From: Hymenopellis radicata
Lineage: Eukaryota; Basidiomycota; Agaricomycetes; Agaricales; Physalacriaceae
Reading direction: 5' to 3'
Length of the DNA: 64,000 bases
Assembly: GCA_015501595.1 (NCBI GenBank)
Contig: JADNRX010000090.1
Location: 105,448-169,447 of the forward strand
The notes beneath the pieces are model-generated. The model was not told the DNA's origin, did no database searches, and worked only from the letters and a program-made list of their open reading frames with translations. This document shows, piece after piece, positions 37,531 to 48,861 of the stretch; the first letter of the stretch is position 1, and each line of letters starts with the position of its first letter. A program made the translations under genes and the position numbers.

Positions 37531-39016
37531 ATGCACAATTGCCGGGTCGTACCGAACCGCTGCGTTCTATTCCATGAGGTTCCAACTGGTCAAGACCTTT
37601 CTCATCTCTACACAGGCCATATTATATACTGATACAATTGCCGACAGGTTATCCGATTCCAGGCAGAACGACAATTTACGATACCTCTACTACCATTGAT
37701 CTTGAAAATGTTGCTCTTTCTCCCGGTGGCATCCTCGTAAAGGTTATCTGTCTGTCGTTGGATCCCTACATGAGGAGTCGGATGAGAGAACCCTCTGTTC
37801 CCGGCTATGTCGTACGTCGTCTCTAATTATAGAATTTGGGCTCTCACAGTCTCGTAGCCGCCATTCACGCTACACGAACCGTGAGTAGATCCGCCTTAAT
37901 GCACGACAAGTTGGCCGACCCAGTTTAGAATAAGCGGGCATGGTGTAGGATTGGTTCTACGCACACGGAACCCGCGTTTTCCGGAAGGAGCACACGTTCG
38001 AGGTTTTATGGATTTCGCAGAGTACTGCGTCCTCCAAGGAGATTCGTTCTCCATGCAAAGTCTGATACTCCTGAATAATGATATTCAACTCCCATGGTCT
38101 CTATATGTCGGTATACTGGGTATGCCTGGCCGCACTGCTCTGTTTGGTTGGAAAGAATATGTCAGGCCTCAGGTCGTATGTTCCAGCGTTCTCTGGGATA
38201 GCGAGCGCTCGCTGACTTATGCCAGGGCGAAGTCGTCTTTGTCACCACCGGCGCAGGTGAGTTCTTAGGTTGTTCGATGCAAAATGAATGGTCGCTCACA
38301 AGTGTATATCCCAGGGGCCGTTGGATCGTAAGTGAAGATTCAAAATCCTGAATTATCCGCTTCTGACTTTCTCTAGTCTCGTGATACAGCTCGCAAAACG
38401 CGACGGCATGAAAGTCGTCGCGTCGGCCGGCACTGACGATAAGGTGCAATACATGAAAGAGCTCGGCGCGGATGTCGCCTTCAACTACAAGTCGACCTCC
38501 ACGAAGGACATACTCGAGAGGCATGGGCCCATAAATGTGTATGTACTGAGGTCAACGATTGTGTTCTAGGGCACTCATTACTTGCTATTATAGCTACTGG
38601 GATCACGTTGGAGGGGAAGTCCTGGATCTGGCCCTAGAATATGCGGCCGAATCAGCGAGCTTTGTCGAGTGTGGCATGATTACGGCGTACAACTCCAAGG
38701 ACCCTTATCCCTTCAAGGTAAGTACTCCTGATGTGTTCGAATATCTGGAGCATTGCGCTAACACGCGCCTACTACATAGAACATGTTCAACATCATTTCG
38801 CGAAACATCCAGATGAACGGCTTCCTGGCGCGGACCCTACTCGTGAAACATGATGAAGAGTTCTTGAAGACCATACCAAAGATGGTGGCCCAAGGCGAGC
38901 TGAAGTATCGCGAGGATATCACGTCGGGCTTGGCCCAAGCCGATTCCGCACTGTTGGAACTGCTCACTGGCCGAAACACGGGGAAAAGTGTCGTTATGGT
39001 AGATGAAGGGGACTAG
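37531..39016 (+). CDS. Medium-chain NADP-dependent reductase (LTB4DH/PTGR-like)
   Basis: Zinc-independent medium-chain dehydrogenase/reductase that probably reduces activated double bonds of enals or enones. Nine exons (37531-37588, 37648-37811, 37858-37880, 37929-38172, 38226-38256, 38315-38327, 38377-38538, 38594-38717, 38780-39016) join in frame to 351 residues. Family blocks: VLFHEVPTGYPIPGRTTIYD, CLSLDPYMRSRM, ISGHGVGLV, YVGILGMPGRTALFG, the NADP-binding turn VVFVTTGAGAVGS, ASAGTDDKVQYMKELGADVAFNYK, DHVGGEVLDLAL and FECGMI-like FVECGMITAYN. The C-terminus EDITSGLAQADSALLELLTGRNTGKSVV is also typical. Very small exons (13, 23 and 31 nt) are unusual but all fit the frame. The N-terminus before residue 10 is the least certain. 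Confidence 0.9.
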
Positions 39017-39259
39017 GTATTCAAATGGCTCGCATTTCATGTTAGAGATCGATGTGACTGTAACCCGTAGAATTGGAGTGTCTATCTGTTCTACCTGACT
39101 CAAGGAGGAGGCGGGGCATAGTATCCGGGTGGATCTACGTAGCACGAGCTACGAAGGTGACCGAACATTTCACTCTGATGCGCTCCACATACATTCTGAA
39201 CATATCAAGATACAACATACATAGTACTACACTATACTTACAGACTGGGAGGTTATGAC

Positions 39260-41235
39260 CTAGACGCTCTCCTGCGACCTGTATTTCACTTTGGCGAAAT
39301 CTTCAGTCTCTGTCCGAGTCCTCAATCCATCACTCTGGGTGATAGTTTGCAGGTGAATCTGCAGTCCGTCACCTCCAGAGGGCGTGCTTGCGGTATTGCC
39401 GCTCTCAGAGAGATTACGGCGACGCGACTGGAAGTGTAGAGCCGAGGCAGTACCCTTGCTTGTCATATCCGGCGAATCGATTCTCGTACTCCTCACGATG
39501 ATAGAGGAAAACTGGGAAGAACTGCAGTCAATACACGGCTTTGGTAAGGCTGACATTAGTTTCACGTACGACGAGACCCTATCGTACGCAGGATGCGTCA
39601 AATCAGATACTGGGACGCTAGTCCTGTTAAACCGACTTACGATAACGGGTGGAATCTGTGGCGTTGATTAGATAAAGTCTGCATATAAAGAGCAGTTATC
39701 TACGTACCGCGGACAAGAGGATGAAGAAAACCTGGCTGCCGACGACGTCGGTGGCGATCATAACGATAAGCAAGGAGGAGTACAAGGCAGCTGAAGGAAA
39801 ATTTCAGCTTGTTCCACAGGGAGACCAGACGTCAAAACAAACCAGACTCGATGATGATCTTAGACACTTGTGATAGCCGCCTCTGTCTGCTTGAGACGTT
39901 CGTGAGCAGAAGCATGACATGCCTGTCGACCGACCACAATCTGTATGCGATCAGAACTAGGTTGCTGGTCAGCACTCGACGTCGCCACGAGAAATTACTA
40001 AGACGTACGCGTGCAAATGAGCGTCAAGGCCAGAGTCACTGAGAAGAAATATTTTGAAGAAGCAGCGATCAACGTGATCTGGAAGGAGGCCCCGGGAAAC
40101 TCCCCTAGGGCTCCAGCGATTTTGGCGGATTTGAGAGCCCAAAAATCGCGATTTTGGCGGCGAAAATCCGCGGATTTGAGGCGAAAACGGTCAAAAGCCC
40201 GGCGGATTTCGCGGATTTGAGAGGATCAGCAGGGTTTCAGACCAAATTTTGGCACCATGCACATCCTCAAATTCCGCCGGATATTACTCTCAAGCTGAAC
40301 GTAACGCACTGGTCGGCTGGCCTACGGACGTGAGTGAGCATCGGAGAGGCACGAAGCGAAATTTCACCCGAAGAAGTCACGAAACGTGATTTGGAGGCGT
40401 GACAGAGGGCACGTGCCGTGACTTCCTCGGCGATTTTTGGCGGATTTGAGGGCCAAATCGTCCAAAAGTGCGCGGATTTGAGGGCTATATTCGAAGGTCG
40501 CGCCGCCGGAGTCCTAGTGGAGTTTCCCGGGGCCTCTGGAAGGCGATATCATCAGTGGTATGGACTAGAGACCACATAACGTAGACGGTCATAGCTGCGT
40601 CTAGAATCAGAATGAAATGTCCCCAGAATGCCAATCTTCCGTACCGATGTCGCCAAGGAACAGCAGGAAAGGGATGATGATAATGAAATAGTTCTTGTTC
40701 CAGATGATCCATGTCCGGTAGACCTAGTACACCTTGAATGTGCTACCACGAATTTCGACGACCACTTCTACTCACAAAGAACAGATCGGAGACCAAAGTG
40801 ATGAGATCGTAGGTCGCTGTGCGAGCTCGACTGTCCCAAGTGTTCTCATGGGAGAAGAATTGGATCGGTGAGATAGGCGGAACAGCGTATAGGTTGCCCG
40901 CAAAGGCGGTATAAACGCGCCAAGAATCAACGGATACGTGCTTGGAGACTCTTGATTCCTGATGGCGTACGCAAATTTGACGGAAACACGTACCACCAAC
41001 GATAGGATAAAGATGATGATGCTGGAGCTAAGAAGATAGATGTACGACCAAGATGTGGTGCGCCTCCTGTACATGATCTTTATGTGGTCGACGAAGAGCA
41101 TGGCGTACGCGCCTGTCAGGGTCCAAAATCATTAGCTCTGTGACCTCACACGAACGATGTAGGAACTGGCTGACCGAAGACGACAAGTTCAAGAATCGTC
41201 CCAACCATCACACCCTGAGTACTGGAGAATGCCAT
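39260..41235 (-). pseudogene. Seven-helix basidiomycete membrane protein, MITE-disrupted
   Basis: Minus-strand multi-exon gene of a mushroom-expanded integral membrane family of unknown function. Start at 41235 (MAFSSTQGVMVGTILELVVFG). Successive helices follow: AYAMLFVDHIKIMYRRR, YIYLLSSSIIIFILSLV, TATYDLITLVSDLFFV, TWIIWNKNYFIIIPFLL, MTVYVMWSLVHTTDDIAFQ, FFSVTLALTLICT, NLVLIAYRLWSVDRH and ALYSSLLIVMIATDVVGS. A hydrophilic Ser/Thr-rich tail ends at 39260. Inside the exon between DDIAFQ and ITLIAASSKYFF sits a 449-bp MITE (40087-40535). Removing it and one target copy joins the two halves in one frame. One nearby intron (about 39970-40010) is hard to place. As it stands the protein would be truncated after the fifth helix. 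Confidence 0.75.
40087..40535. mobile_element. MITE, 449 bp, 8-bp target duplication, inside an exon
   Basis: Terminal inverted repeats beginning AGGCCCCGGGAAACTCC at 40087 and ending with the complement at 40535. They are flanked by perfect 8-bp direct repeats CTGGAAGG (40079-40086 and 40536-40543), which is hAT-like. The interior is built from repeats of GGCGGATTTGAG (about 40125, 40173, 40210, 40440, 40475) and a short AAAAATCGCGATTTTGG palindrome. No coding capacity. Its termini differ from those of the 31761-32379 MITE, so it is a separate family. Confidence 0.9.
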
Positions 41236-41984
41236 GTTATCTGCTAATACTTTTCAGGCGGGTACTGAGATCTAAGCAGAGTGGGGAGGTAGACGATCAG
41301 CGGAATGAACTGGTACTTATCAGGGGGCTTACAGACAGAGTCCCAGTGGGAACGAGCGAATGCAGATGGAGATACTGGTACGTTGCAAGTGATGAACAGA
41401 GTCCCCGCACTTCTTTGTGGGTGCGAAAGTGTACAAGCGCTCCCGCACTTATTTTTGGGTCTGTCATCATAATTCAGTAGTAGATGAACGGATACTGTGA
41501 ACAACCGAATATTACGACGGCTTCGAAAGATGGAAGCTAATAAAATGCCAGAGGTGCCCTGTCATCCAAGCTCAGACGCGAGGTGCCTATCATGACTCGG
41601 GATGTCGACACCCCGTCCCGCTTCGACAAAAAAGTGTGTAATCGTTCCCGCACTTATTTTTGGGTCTGTCATAATAATTCAGTAGTAGACGAACGGATAC
41701 TGTGAACAACGGAATATTACGACGGCTTCGAAAGATGGAAGCTAATGTAATGCTCGAGGTGCCCTGTCATCCAATCTCAGACGCGAGGTACCTATCATGG
41801 GGGATGTCGACACCCCGTCCCGCTTCGACAAAATCATCGCCTTTAAATTTGGCCCTATCAGTTGACAGACGGAGAGCGTTCTGGATACTTAGTGAGATGC
41901 CTTGTGATGTGGACCGAGATTTCACCTCAAGTGATTTGATTTGGCCTTTCAGATATGTTCCTACGGCGTACGCACGATATCTAC
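41236..41984. other. Intergenic between membrane protein and prenyltransferase genes
   Basis: No gene recognised. Most of it is occupied by the two ~200-bp direct repeats at 41430-41832. Divergent/convergent layout: the 5' side of the membrane protein gene faces the 3' end of the prenyltransferase gene. Confidence 0.4.
41430..41832. repeat. Two ~200-bp tandem direct repeats
   Basis: The unit starting near CCCGCACTTATTTTTGGGTC (41442 and 41653) and running to CCCCGTCCCGCTTCGACAAAA (near 41630 and 41832) occurs twice, back to back, differing at a few positions and small indels. The copies include TTACGACGGCTTCGAAAGATGGAAGC in both. High similarity suggests a recent duplication. No coding content recognised; it lies 150 bp beyond the prenyltransferase stop. 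Confidence 0.88.
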
Positions 41985-43381
41985 TTACGCTCTTTCAGGT
42001 GCAAAAACCTCCGGACTGTAGTAGATGGAAACCTGTGCACCACTTCTACGAGCCGCACACCCCACGTATGTATGAATGCCGGTGCGCAAGGAAAGTGGCC
42101 TGTGGGAGCTAATAAGAATGAGTCCGGAATCTCCTCATACGCACGTAAAACGTACAATATCTCTTCGATACATCCCAGATACTTGGCGGACATGTCTTCA
42201 TCGCCGATATCCTTATAATAGGATGACAGTGCCTGGCCTATAACCTCGTCGTTGCGACAGTAATGCCGGACCGGTAGGTAGATTTTCGGTGCAGGGTGCG
42301 AGCGGTTTAGGCTAAGCTCAAAGTAGACCACAAATCTGCTGGCGTAATGTGTGGAATCAGTTGGTGTTACATTCGCTGTTGTGGAGATATCTCCAAACAG
42401 TAGACGCCACATATGGCGAAGACATTCGACGCTCTCTCGCACGGCGGATGAATCAAGTGTTCCGTCAAGTGTAAACAGAGCTTCAAGGGCGCAAAGGTTT
42501 CTAGCTGGCGTTCGAAGATAAATCTTCGCGCGATTTTCACATGGAGTCAAGCAGTCGACTGCGACAATTTCGGGTGTGGCGTAGAGCTCGGGAGGAAGAG
42601 TAGCGAGATACGACTCGATCTTGCTCCACTGAGAGCGAAGGCCAAGCTTCTGCATGCATTCTGAGACCATGTCGCAAGGAGACACGCCCGTTTGCTGAGA
42701 CCGGATATGCGGAAGGAAGTAGGCTTTGCCTACAATGCCCTTCCGTGTAAAATCTGCGCCTAACGAGGAGTGTTATTGGTATCACGGATTTAACTAATTA
42801 TTGCATACCAACGGAGAACTGGGACTCGTGCTGAGAGACGACGGGCTTTCCGTTATCTGCGCCGGTCACAAGGGTGTCGAAGCAAACTTGTGGCCAAGTC
42901 AAGTCAGCATACTCGACGTGACTCTGGCGAACCAGAGAGTCGAGTGCAGCAATCCAAGAGGTAGCGTGCGTAGGGCGGCCATCGATCCAAGACAGAGGTT
43001 CAACCGTGAAACGTATCGTGTCTTGGCGTTCTTTCGTGATGACCCAGCTGAATTCAACCGGTGAACAGTCATCTCCCATGTACGACCTTGGAGACGACTG
43101 CACAAACTCTTTGGGCGAAGGTCCGAGGAATGGAGTCACATGATAGTAAAAAAACTCCATGTAGCGAGCAAGAAGATCTGGTGGATATCGGGCATGTCGC
43201 AACAGCCGTGACAGCGTATCCCTAGACAAGAAGCACCAGAAGATGGCGCGTTGAAGAGGTATTCGACCCATGATCTGACCGTCAAGAATTAGTGTGAAGT
43301 TCAAGGCATTAGTAGTAAGCTTACCACAAGCCAAATGATGGCGCGCTTCGTCTGCCAGTCAAAAGAAAACATCCTGGGCAT
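41985..43381 (-). CDS. DMATS-type aromatic prenyltransferase
   Basis: Fungal ABBA-fold enzyme that transfers a prenyl group from DMAPP to an indole or other aromatic acceptor. Four exons (43381-43325, 43274-42809, 42759-42141, 42108-41985) join in frame to 421 residues, the usual size. Family blocks: FWCFLSRDTLSRLLRHARYP, FFYYHVTPFLGPSP, DDCSPVEFSWVI, TIRFTVEPLSW, FTRKGIVGKAYFLPHI, CENRAKIYLRTP, SRFVVYFELS, KIYLPVRHYCRNDEVI, GIHTYVGCA and a last strand VSIYYSPEVFAPERA. Basic and tyrosine residues of the diphosphate-binding 'tyrosine shield' are among these strands. Joining the last exon requires a very short 32-nt intron (42140-42109), and the first exon is inferred. It lies in a putative cluster with the adenylating enzyme, transporter and P450. 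Confidence 0.88.
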
Positions 43382-43830
43382 GGTGCCAGTAGAGATGGTG
43401 TAGCGGTAAGCACGGTAGGCATTTTATTCGAAAAATCTGATCACTGGTGGTGATTCCCGAAGGAATGAATCGGGATAATGCACAGAATAGACGCACTTGT
43501 AAAGCTGTGAGAGCCATACTACCACGCGCAATCTCATCATGACAAGATGGTATCTCAGGCAGAGCAGGAACAGGAGCGGTGTCTGGCCTTGCCTGGAAGC
43601 CGGCGGCAGCCTCCGGAAGCGTAAACAGATTACGTCCATATTGCAGTCGACTCTCATCATCGTTCCTCATGTTTGGTTCCTGACGCGACGTGCCTCAGGC
43701 GCCTCTCCAACGGTAAAAACACCGATAATGCGGGGAAGGATAACTCGGACAATGTAAGATAACAATGAGGCTAGAAAGAAGCACGATGAACAATCGATAT
43801 ACACATGTTTGAGATCCTTAGATCGCGTAT

Positions 43831-45824
43831 CTACGTATTGCAAGGCAGGTTAAGTGAATATACTATCAAGAATACCAGAGTAAGTAACCTCTGTTGCGTT
43901 TCGTCTATGTGTCGTTCTGCCATGAGTGTTGGTTTACACATCCTGTCCAAAGAACGTACCTGATATTTCCCTTTTCCTATCAAAAGCAACTGTTGAGCAA
44001 GGGAAAGGAGCAATAGAAAGAACGGTACCTTAGTTCGTGGAAGGCTATTGACGGATAACATGTGGATCCGAACACTTTCATCAACACGCTCGTACGGGAA
44101 GAGCCGGTCATTGAAGGGAGCTGTCCGTTGAATGACAGTCTGTGCAAGAGCCTCCTTGGCTGCAGCAGTATCAAAAGGAACACCAGCACGAATTTCGAGA
44201 AAGAGACAGGGAAGGGGCCGGTTAGCTCCCACGAGGACAACCTCATGGACAATGTCTGCACAGCAGTGGCGTACATTATCCTCAATAGATCTGCAATGCC
44301 AGTCAGCGTGGGGAATACAACTGAGAAACAAACGCACTTAGCATCACAGAATCCACCAAGAGTCTTAATCCAATCCCCGCTGCGGCCTCTAAAGAGGTAT
44401 AGCCCCGGCTCCACTTCCTCAAAGAGATCTCCCGTGTGATGGAGGCCGTCCGGGCTCAAGAGCGATGGATGCGGACTATCTACGTTGCCCGGGTGCACTA
44501 TAAGTTCGAAGAAATGTCGACCAAGTCCACCGTCCGCGTCTCCAACGTCTGTCGAAGGAATCATCTCAGCCGACGTGTTTGGGATCATGCGAAGGTATCG
44601 GTCTGTTGGAGAACTTCCGCATTGACTTCTCATCACTGTAGCTAGAAATGAATGAGATGTTGAGCTAGGTTCAAGTAACAAGCGTACATACCTGTCTCAG
44701 AGGTTCCGTAAGACGACTATGATTATCAGAGTTAGTATCGACTTGTTCAGTAAAAAGAAGTTCCTCACCGTGATGGGCAGGCTATTCAAGAATGCCCACT
44801 GCTCCTCCTCCGGGTTCAGAGCCACACCAGTGTAGATAATTTGCCGACAGTTCCGAAGGATCTCAAGAACTTCAGGACTATCCTTTGCGTTCCGAATGTG
44901 ACTCGCGAGGAAGGGTGCATAAAGAACAACTTGATTAACACCGCAATGCATAGTGATAGTCAGGAGCTCCTCGGTGGACATCCCCATCGAAGATGTTTGA
45001 ACCATGCATCCTCGATGATACAAGAGCGCCAAAAAAGCTGATATAGAATTTTAACACGTTATCTAATAATGGTGAAGGCCAGACTCACAGGTAAACGATG
45101 CCACATGTGCAAGACTTCCGAGTGTGTTCATCACGTCAGCTCCGGGTGTGCGTGCGTTGCGCAATAGATGGCCGAACTTATCTACGACAAACGACTTCAT
45201 CCACCCATGAGTGCATGGAATCAACTTGGGCATCCCAGATGTAGTACCCGATGAATGCACAATCATTGCAGTGTCCCCGTATGAGACGGAGGTGACGATA
45301 AGAGCTGCGGAAGCTGTCGCGTCGAGAACTACGCGCGTAAGGGCAGGAGCAGTTGGTATCTTGCTTGTCTTGACAGCATCTGTAAAAGTCTCGTCGAAGA
45401 CCAGAGCAGAGGCGCCACTCTTTGTGATCAGGTCCCAGACCACATCGTGGTTGGCGAAGACTACACTGAAGAGCTGTGGAACGTAACCGGCAGATATCAG
45501 GGCAGGATATTGATGCCGTCCGAGTATTTCTTGCCTGTCAGCCTACAGTTGCTCGTTAAGTCATCATACAGTATTAAGGAAATTTCAGTACCAAATGGCG
45601 ATAACACTGCCTTGTTTGTAGGCCAACAATGTAGTAGACCAGTGTTTAGCGGCGACGGCGATGTGTTTTGCAACTTCAGTTGAGGAAATCGTATCCCATT
45701 GGAGTTCCGTATCGTGTTTCGGCCGGAAGGCTGGAAATTCATCATCCTTCAGCAGTGCTGTGACGACAATAGATGCGATGTTCCTAGTCGTATCACGCTG
45801 AGAGTCGAGTTTTTCGGGCGCCAT
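43831..45824 (-). CDS. AMP-dependent adenylate-forming enzyme (ANL family)
   Basis: Activates a carboxylic or amino acid as an acyl-adenylate. Minus strand; start MAPEKLDSQRDTTRN at 45824, then WLTGKKYSD, AGYVPQLFSVVFAN, the AMP-binding loop VHSSGTTSGMPKLIPCTHGW, a core helix region, SSYGTSET (A5-like, on a mini exon near 44683-44707), HHTGDLFEEV (A7), FRGRSGDWIKTLGGFCDAKSIED (A8) and NSLPRTK plus KGNI (A10 lysine). The frame then ends near 43831 without a recognisable carrier, condensation or reductase domain, so it is a stand-alone or truncated adenylating enzyme. One base appears missing near 45495-45505 (between YSDGINIL and ISAGYV). It faces the same way as the neighbouring prenyltransferase and could supply its acceptor. 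Confidence 0.8.
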
Positions 45825-46241
45825 GTTGAGATGATAGGAACACAGAGACCAGCATATATAGCATGGCAGCCTGCAGGCGGGATGATGACTCTCATGATGG
45901 AAGCATTCCCGGCAATTGCCGTGCGAGTCCACTTAGCACAAGTCACAGGCGGACTAACTTCTTGAAGGAAGGTTCATTCCAGAAAACATTCATCAAAGAT
46001 ATAACTCGGAGAGCGGGATGTATTCATAGACCGATATGTTCTATCAGATACTCACTGCTGAGAACACGGCGAGAACACGGCGTTCAAAGGCTCCTTCTTT
46101 TCTATCTCTCCATTGTCCATCCGACTCGTACGAGTCCCATCTGTTGGAGGTTTTGTGGAACGATTGTTCCGATAGTAGTGCTACGAACTATTGTTATTGT
46201 AGTGAAGGGATACAGGAAAACATGTGTTCTACTAATAGTCG

Positions 46242-48199
46242 TCAGACGCTTGATTCCGCGGACTCCTCTTCCTTCTTTTCCGCCTGTTCATCACTGGTCC
46301 CGGGTCCATCTGTTGGAGGTTTATCTTTCGTATCAGCCATACCCCACCGACTATCGGTTTTGGCATGCAAGTCGATCCCACGCTGGAAGCCCACCGAAAT
46401 CAGGCCGAGTGCGCAGAATATCAGAAGAATCTTCCAAAGCAGATGCAGGCTATCTGAAAACGCTTCGCGACATTGACTTCGTAATGGTTCGGCCAAGCCC
46501 TTGATCTGAGGGATGGCCACATATGTGATATCTCGTTCGATGCGAACTGTTGGATGAAAGTCGCTGGTAGGGTGCTTCGAAGCTTGTTCTGGAGGACAGA
46601 GGCTCCGATGGAGACGCTCCAAGACTATCGACGAGTGAGTCTTGGAGAAATCAAAAGTCGCCGGCACGTACCTGTGGAAATGTGCGGCAGAAGAGAAGGA
46701 ACGACAACGCTGCAGCGTTATCGGTGACATCCAAAGGCGCGAGAACAGAGAATGTCGTGGCATAGAGGAAGCCTAGGCCAATCGAAGTAAGGATTTGAGA
46801 TGGTATGGAAATGCCGACTGGGGTGTTGGGATCGAGCAGTTGCATGACACCAAATGCCAAGGAGTAAGAGGCACCATCCAAGGGCATTCTGAAGACGCTT
46901 GAGCCTCGTGTGTAGGATGAGGAAAACGTAGCGCACCATTAGACGGTAACAACCAAATTTGGCTATAACTAATCCTTGCACGATGGCCGCTGGGGAGAGT
47001 ACAACTACAAAACGGGAAAATGTAGACGCCGGAGAGGAGAGGCGATGCTACTTTGGCTGCCTGAAAATACACAGGACTGATGCCCATCAGGACTGTCTTC
47101 AACTCTTGCAATGAAGATCTCACAGATAAACTGAGCGGTAAGTCTAGGTGAGCAGGCAACTAATGCAAAACAACTAGAGACATACAGTTGATACTTGTAA
47201 TGACCATTGCGTGAATTGCAGACGCGACGTAACTATGAGACATTGAGCTTTCGTTCGTCGTCCAAGAGCAATGTTGGGCGACGTACCCAGAAACTGATGT
47301 CCGATTTGATAATATTCGAAGAGGAATCTGGACAAAACTTCAGCCGGTAGTTCTGTAGACATGGAAGCCAGATAAACCGTTGGATATGAAGCAAACCGAA
47401 TGTCGTACAGCACGGCGGAAAAAAGCCCAACGACACCTATTGTGAGCGGACATAGCACATGGAAAGACGTCCACGGGAACTTGATTCCCGCCCAGGTTAG
47501 TGCTATGACACACGACGCGGTACTGGCGATGATAATGGTGTTTCCGCTGGCAAGTTCATATCCATCAGAAATGTCCTGCTTGCGGGCGGGGAAACCAACA
47601 TACATCCAGTCCACAGTACCCAGGACTTCTCGAGCAGAAGGCCGAGAAGGCTTTCGGAGCTTGAGGAAGGCCAAGACCACCGAGATTGCAATACCAGCCA
47701 AAGGTAGGTTAATATCTAAATATCTTGTCAAATGGATAGGCAGAGTTCATATCGCATAACACCATACAGAAGAGCCTGTATGAAATATTTAGCGTATTGA
47801 ATACTTGGCACCAAAAACACGAACCATCTCCAAGTTGTATTTTGAACAATTGCGCCACCCAGGAACGGCCCAGCACTAGTGGCGACGGTGAAAGTTGCGC
47901 CTGTAATGCCATTGAAAAGCCCCCGCTCTTTCAGCGGAACAAGATCTGAGACTATAATGGTTGTCAGTGTCTGAATTCCGCCGGATCCAAGACCTTGAAT
48001 AGCTAGCGAATTGTCAATGGTAAATTTGACGAGCCCGAACGTGAACGACAGACCGCGACCAATGATTAGCACAGTCATGGACTGCGCGGTTGCGCACACA
48101 ACAGATCCAACCGCAAATAGTACGAGACCAAGAAGAAGTACATCCCTCCTTCCGAATAGTTCTGCCAGTCGACCGTTGAGAGGGAGGACCGATGTTGTG
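46242..48199 (-). pseudogene. MFS drug/metabolite transporter, 3' part of split gene
   Basis: C-terminal and central part of a 14-helix-type MFS exporter on the minus strand. It begins at the transposon edge with SVLPLNGRLAELFGRRD (loop 2-3 motif A type), then VLLLGLVLFAVGSVVCATAQS, GLGSGGIQTLTTIIVSDLVP (motif C-like region), FNGITGATFTVATSAGPFLGG, WRWFVFL, LPLAGIAISVVLAFLKLR and ALTWAGIKFPWTS, down to a terminal block ITYVAIPQIKGLAEPLRSQC, the last helix and a hydrophilic tail ending at 46242. One extra base is needed near 47811 at a donor (TTTTTGGTGCC). The first exons of the same gene are on the other side of the 5-kb transposon (53250-53521). Confidence 0.85.
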
Positions 48200-48385
48200 T
48201 ACCGTAGGCGGGAAGGCCAAGGATGAATTTTGTGTTTCGATCACTTGTGCTCGGGTCCTTCGCCTCACCTTCGGGGCTTACAGTATATTTTTCGTGGTAT
48301 TCTCACTTTCATCCCATCTGTATTGTCGTCTAGTACTCGTCCTGTATGCAAATTACCTCGTTATTAGGACGTCTCGGTCACGCCC
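48200..48385 (+). repeat. Left terminal inverted repeat of the 5-kb element
   Basis: Inverted copy at 53066-53249. The outer end is TACCGTAGGCGGGAAGG; the inner end is near CCTCGTTATTAGGACGTCTC. Identity is high over the whole length, with a few substitutions and one-base indels. The innermost ~40 bases are also found at the ends of the second element (57690 and 61475). Confidence 0.9.
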
Positions 48386-48861
48386 GTACGGTAAGCGGAG
48401 GGCCATTACCGCTACGAATTAGCGAAATAATTAGTAATACACCTTTTGGGTATGAAACCCCTAACTCCTTCTTCATCCCTACCAACACATCAGCAAACGC
48501 GTCTGTACCTCGCGCGCGCCGGCTACTCATGCGCGAGTGATGCAATTCAACGCTACTCTGACTCATTAATGTTGTTGATCAATTATACCTGTTTTTACCC
48601 CATGCTGTCTGCTACTGCCCAAGGCAGTCACCACTTTACTTTTAACAACTACCAACCTTCAGACCTCGCTGCGACTGGCAAACACGGTCACGAGCATAGT
48701 GATGCGAGGAAATTTAGCCCGCTTGTTGGGGCCGCCCGCAGGGCTCAAAGAATCGTTGGGTTGAGGTTGAAGGTCATGGTGAGGATGTAGTCGCTCCCGC
48801 GCCACGCCGCCTTGGACGTAGCTTATATCGATATCGAGAGTCTTTCCATTAACAGCTTATT

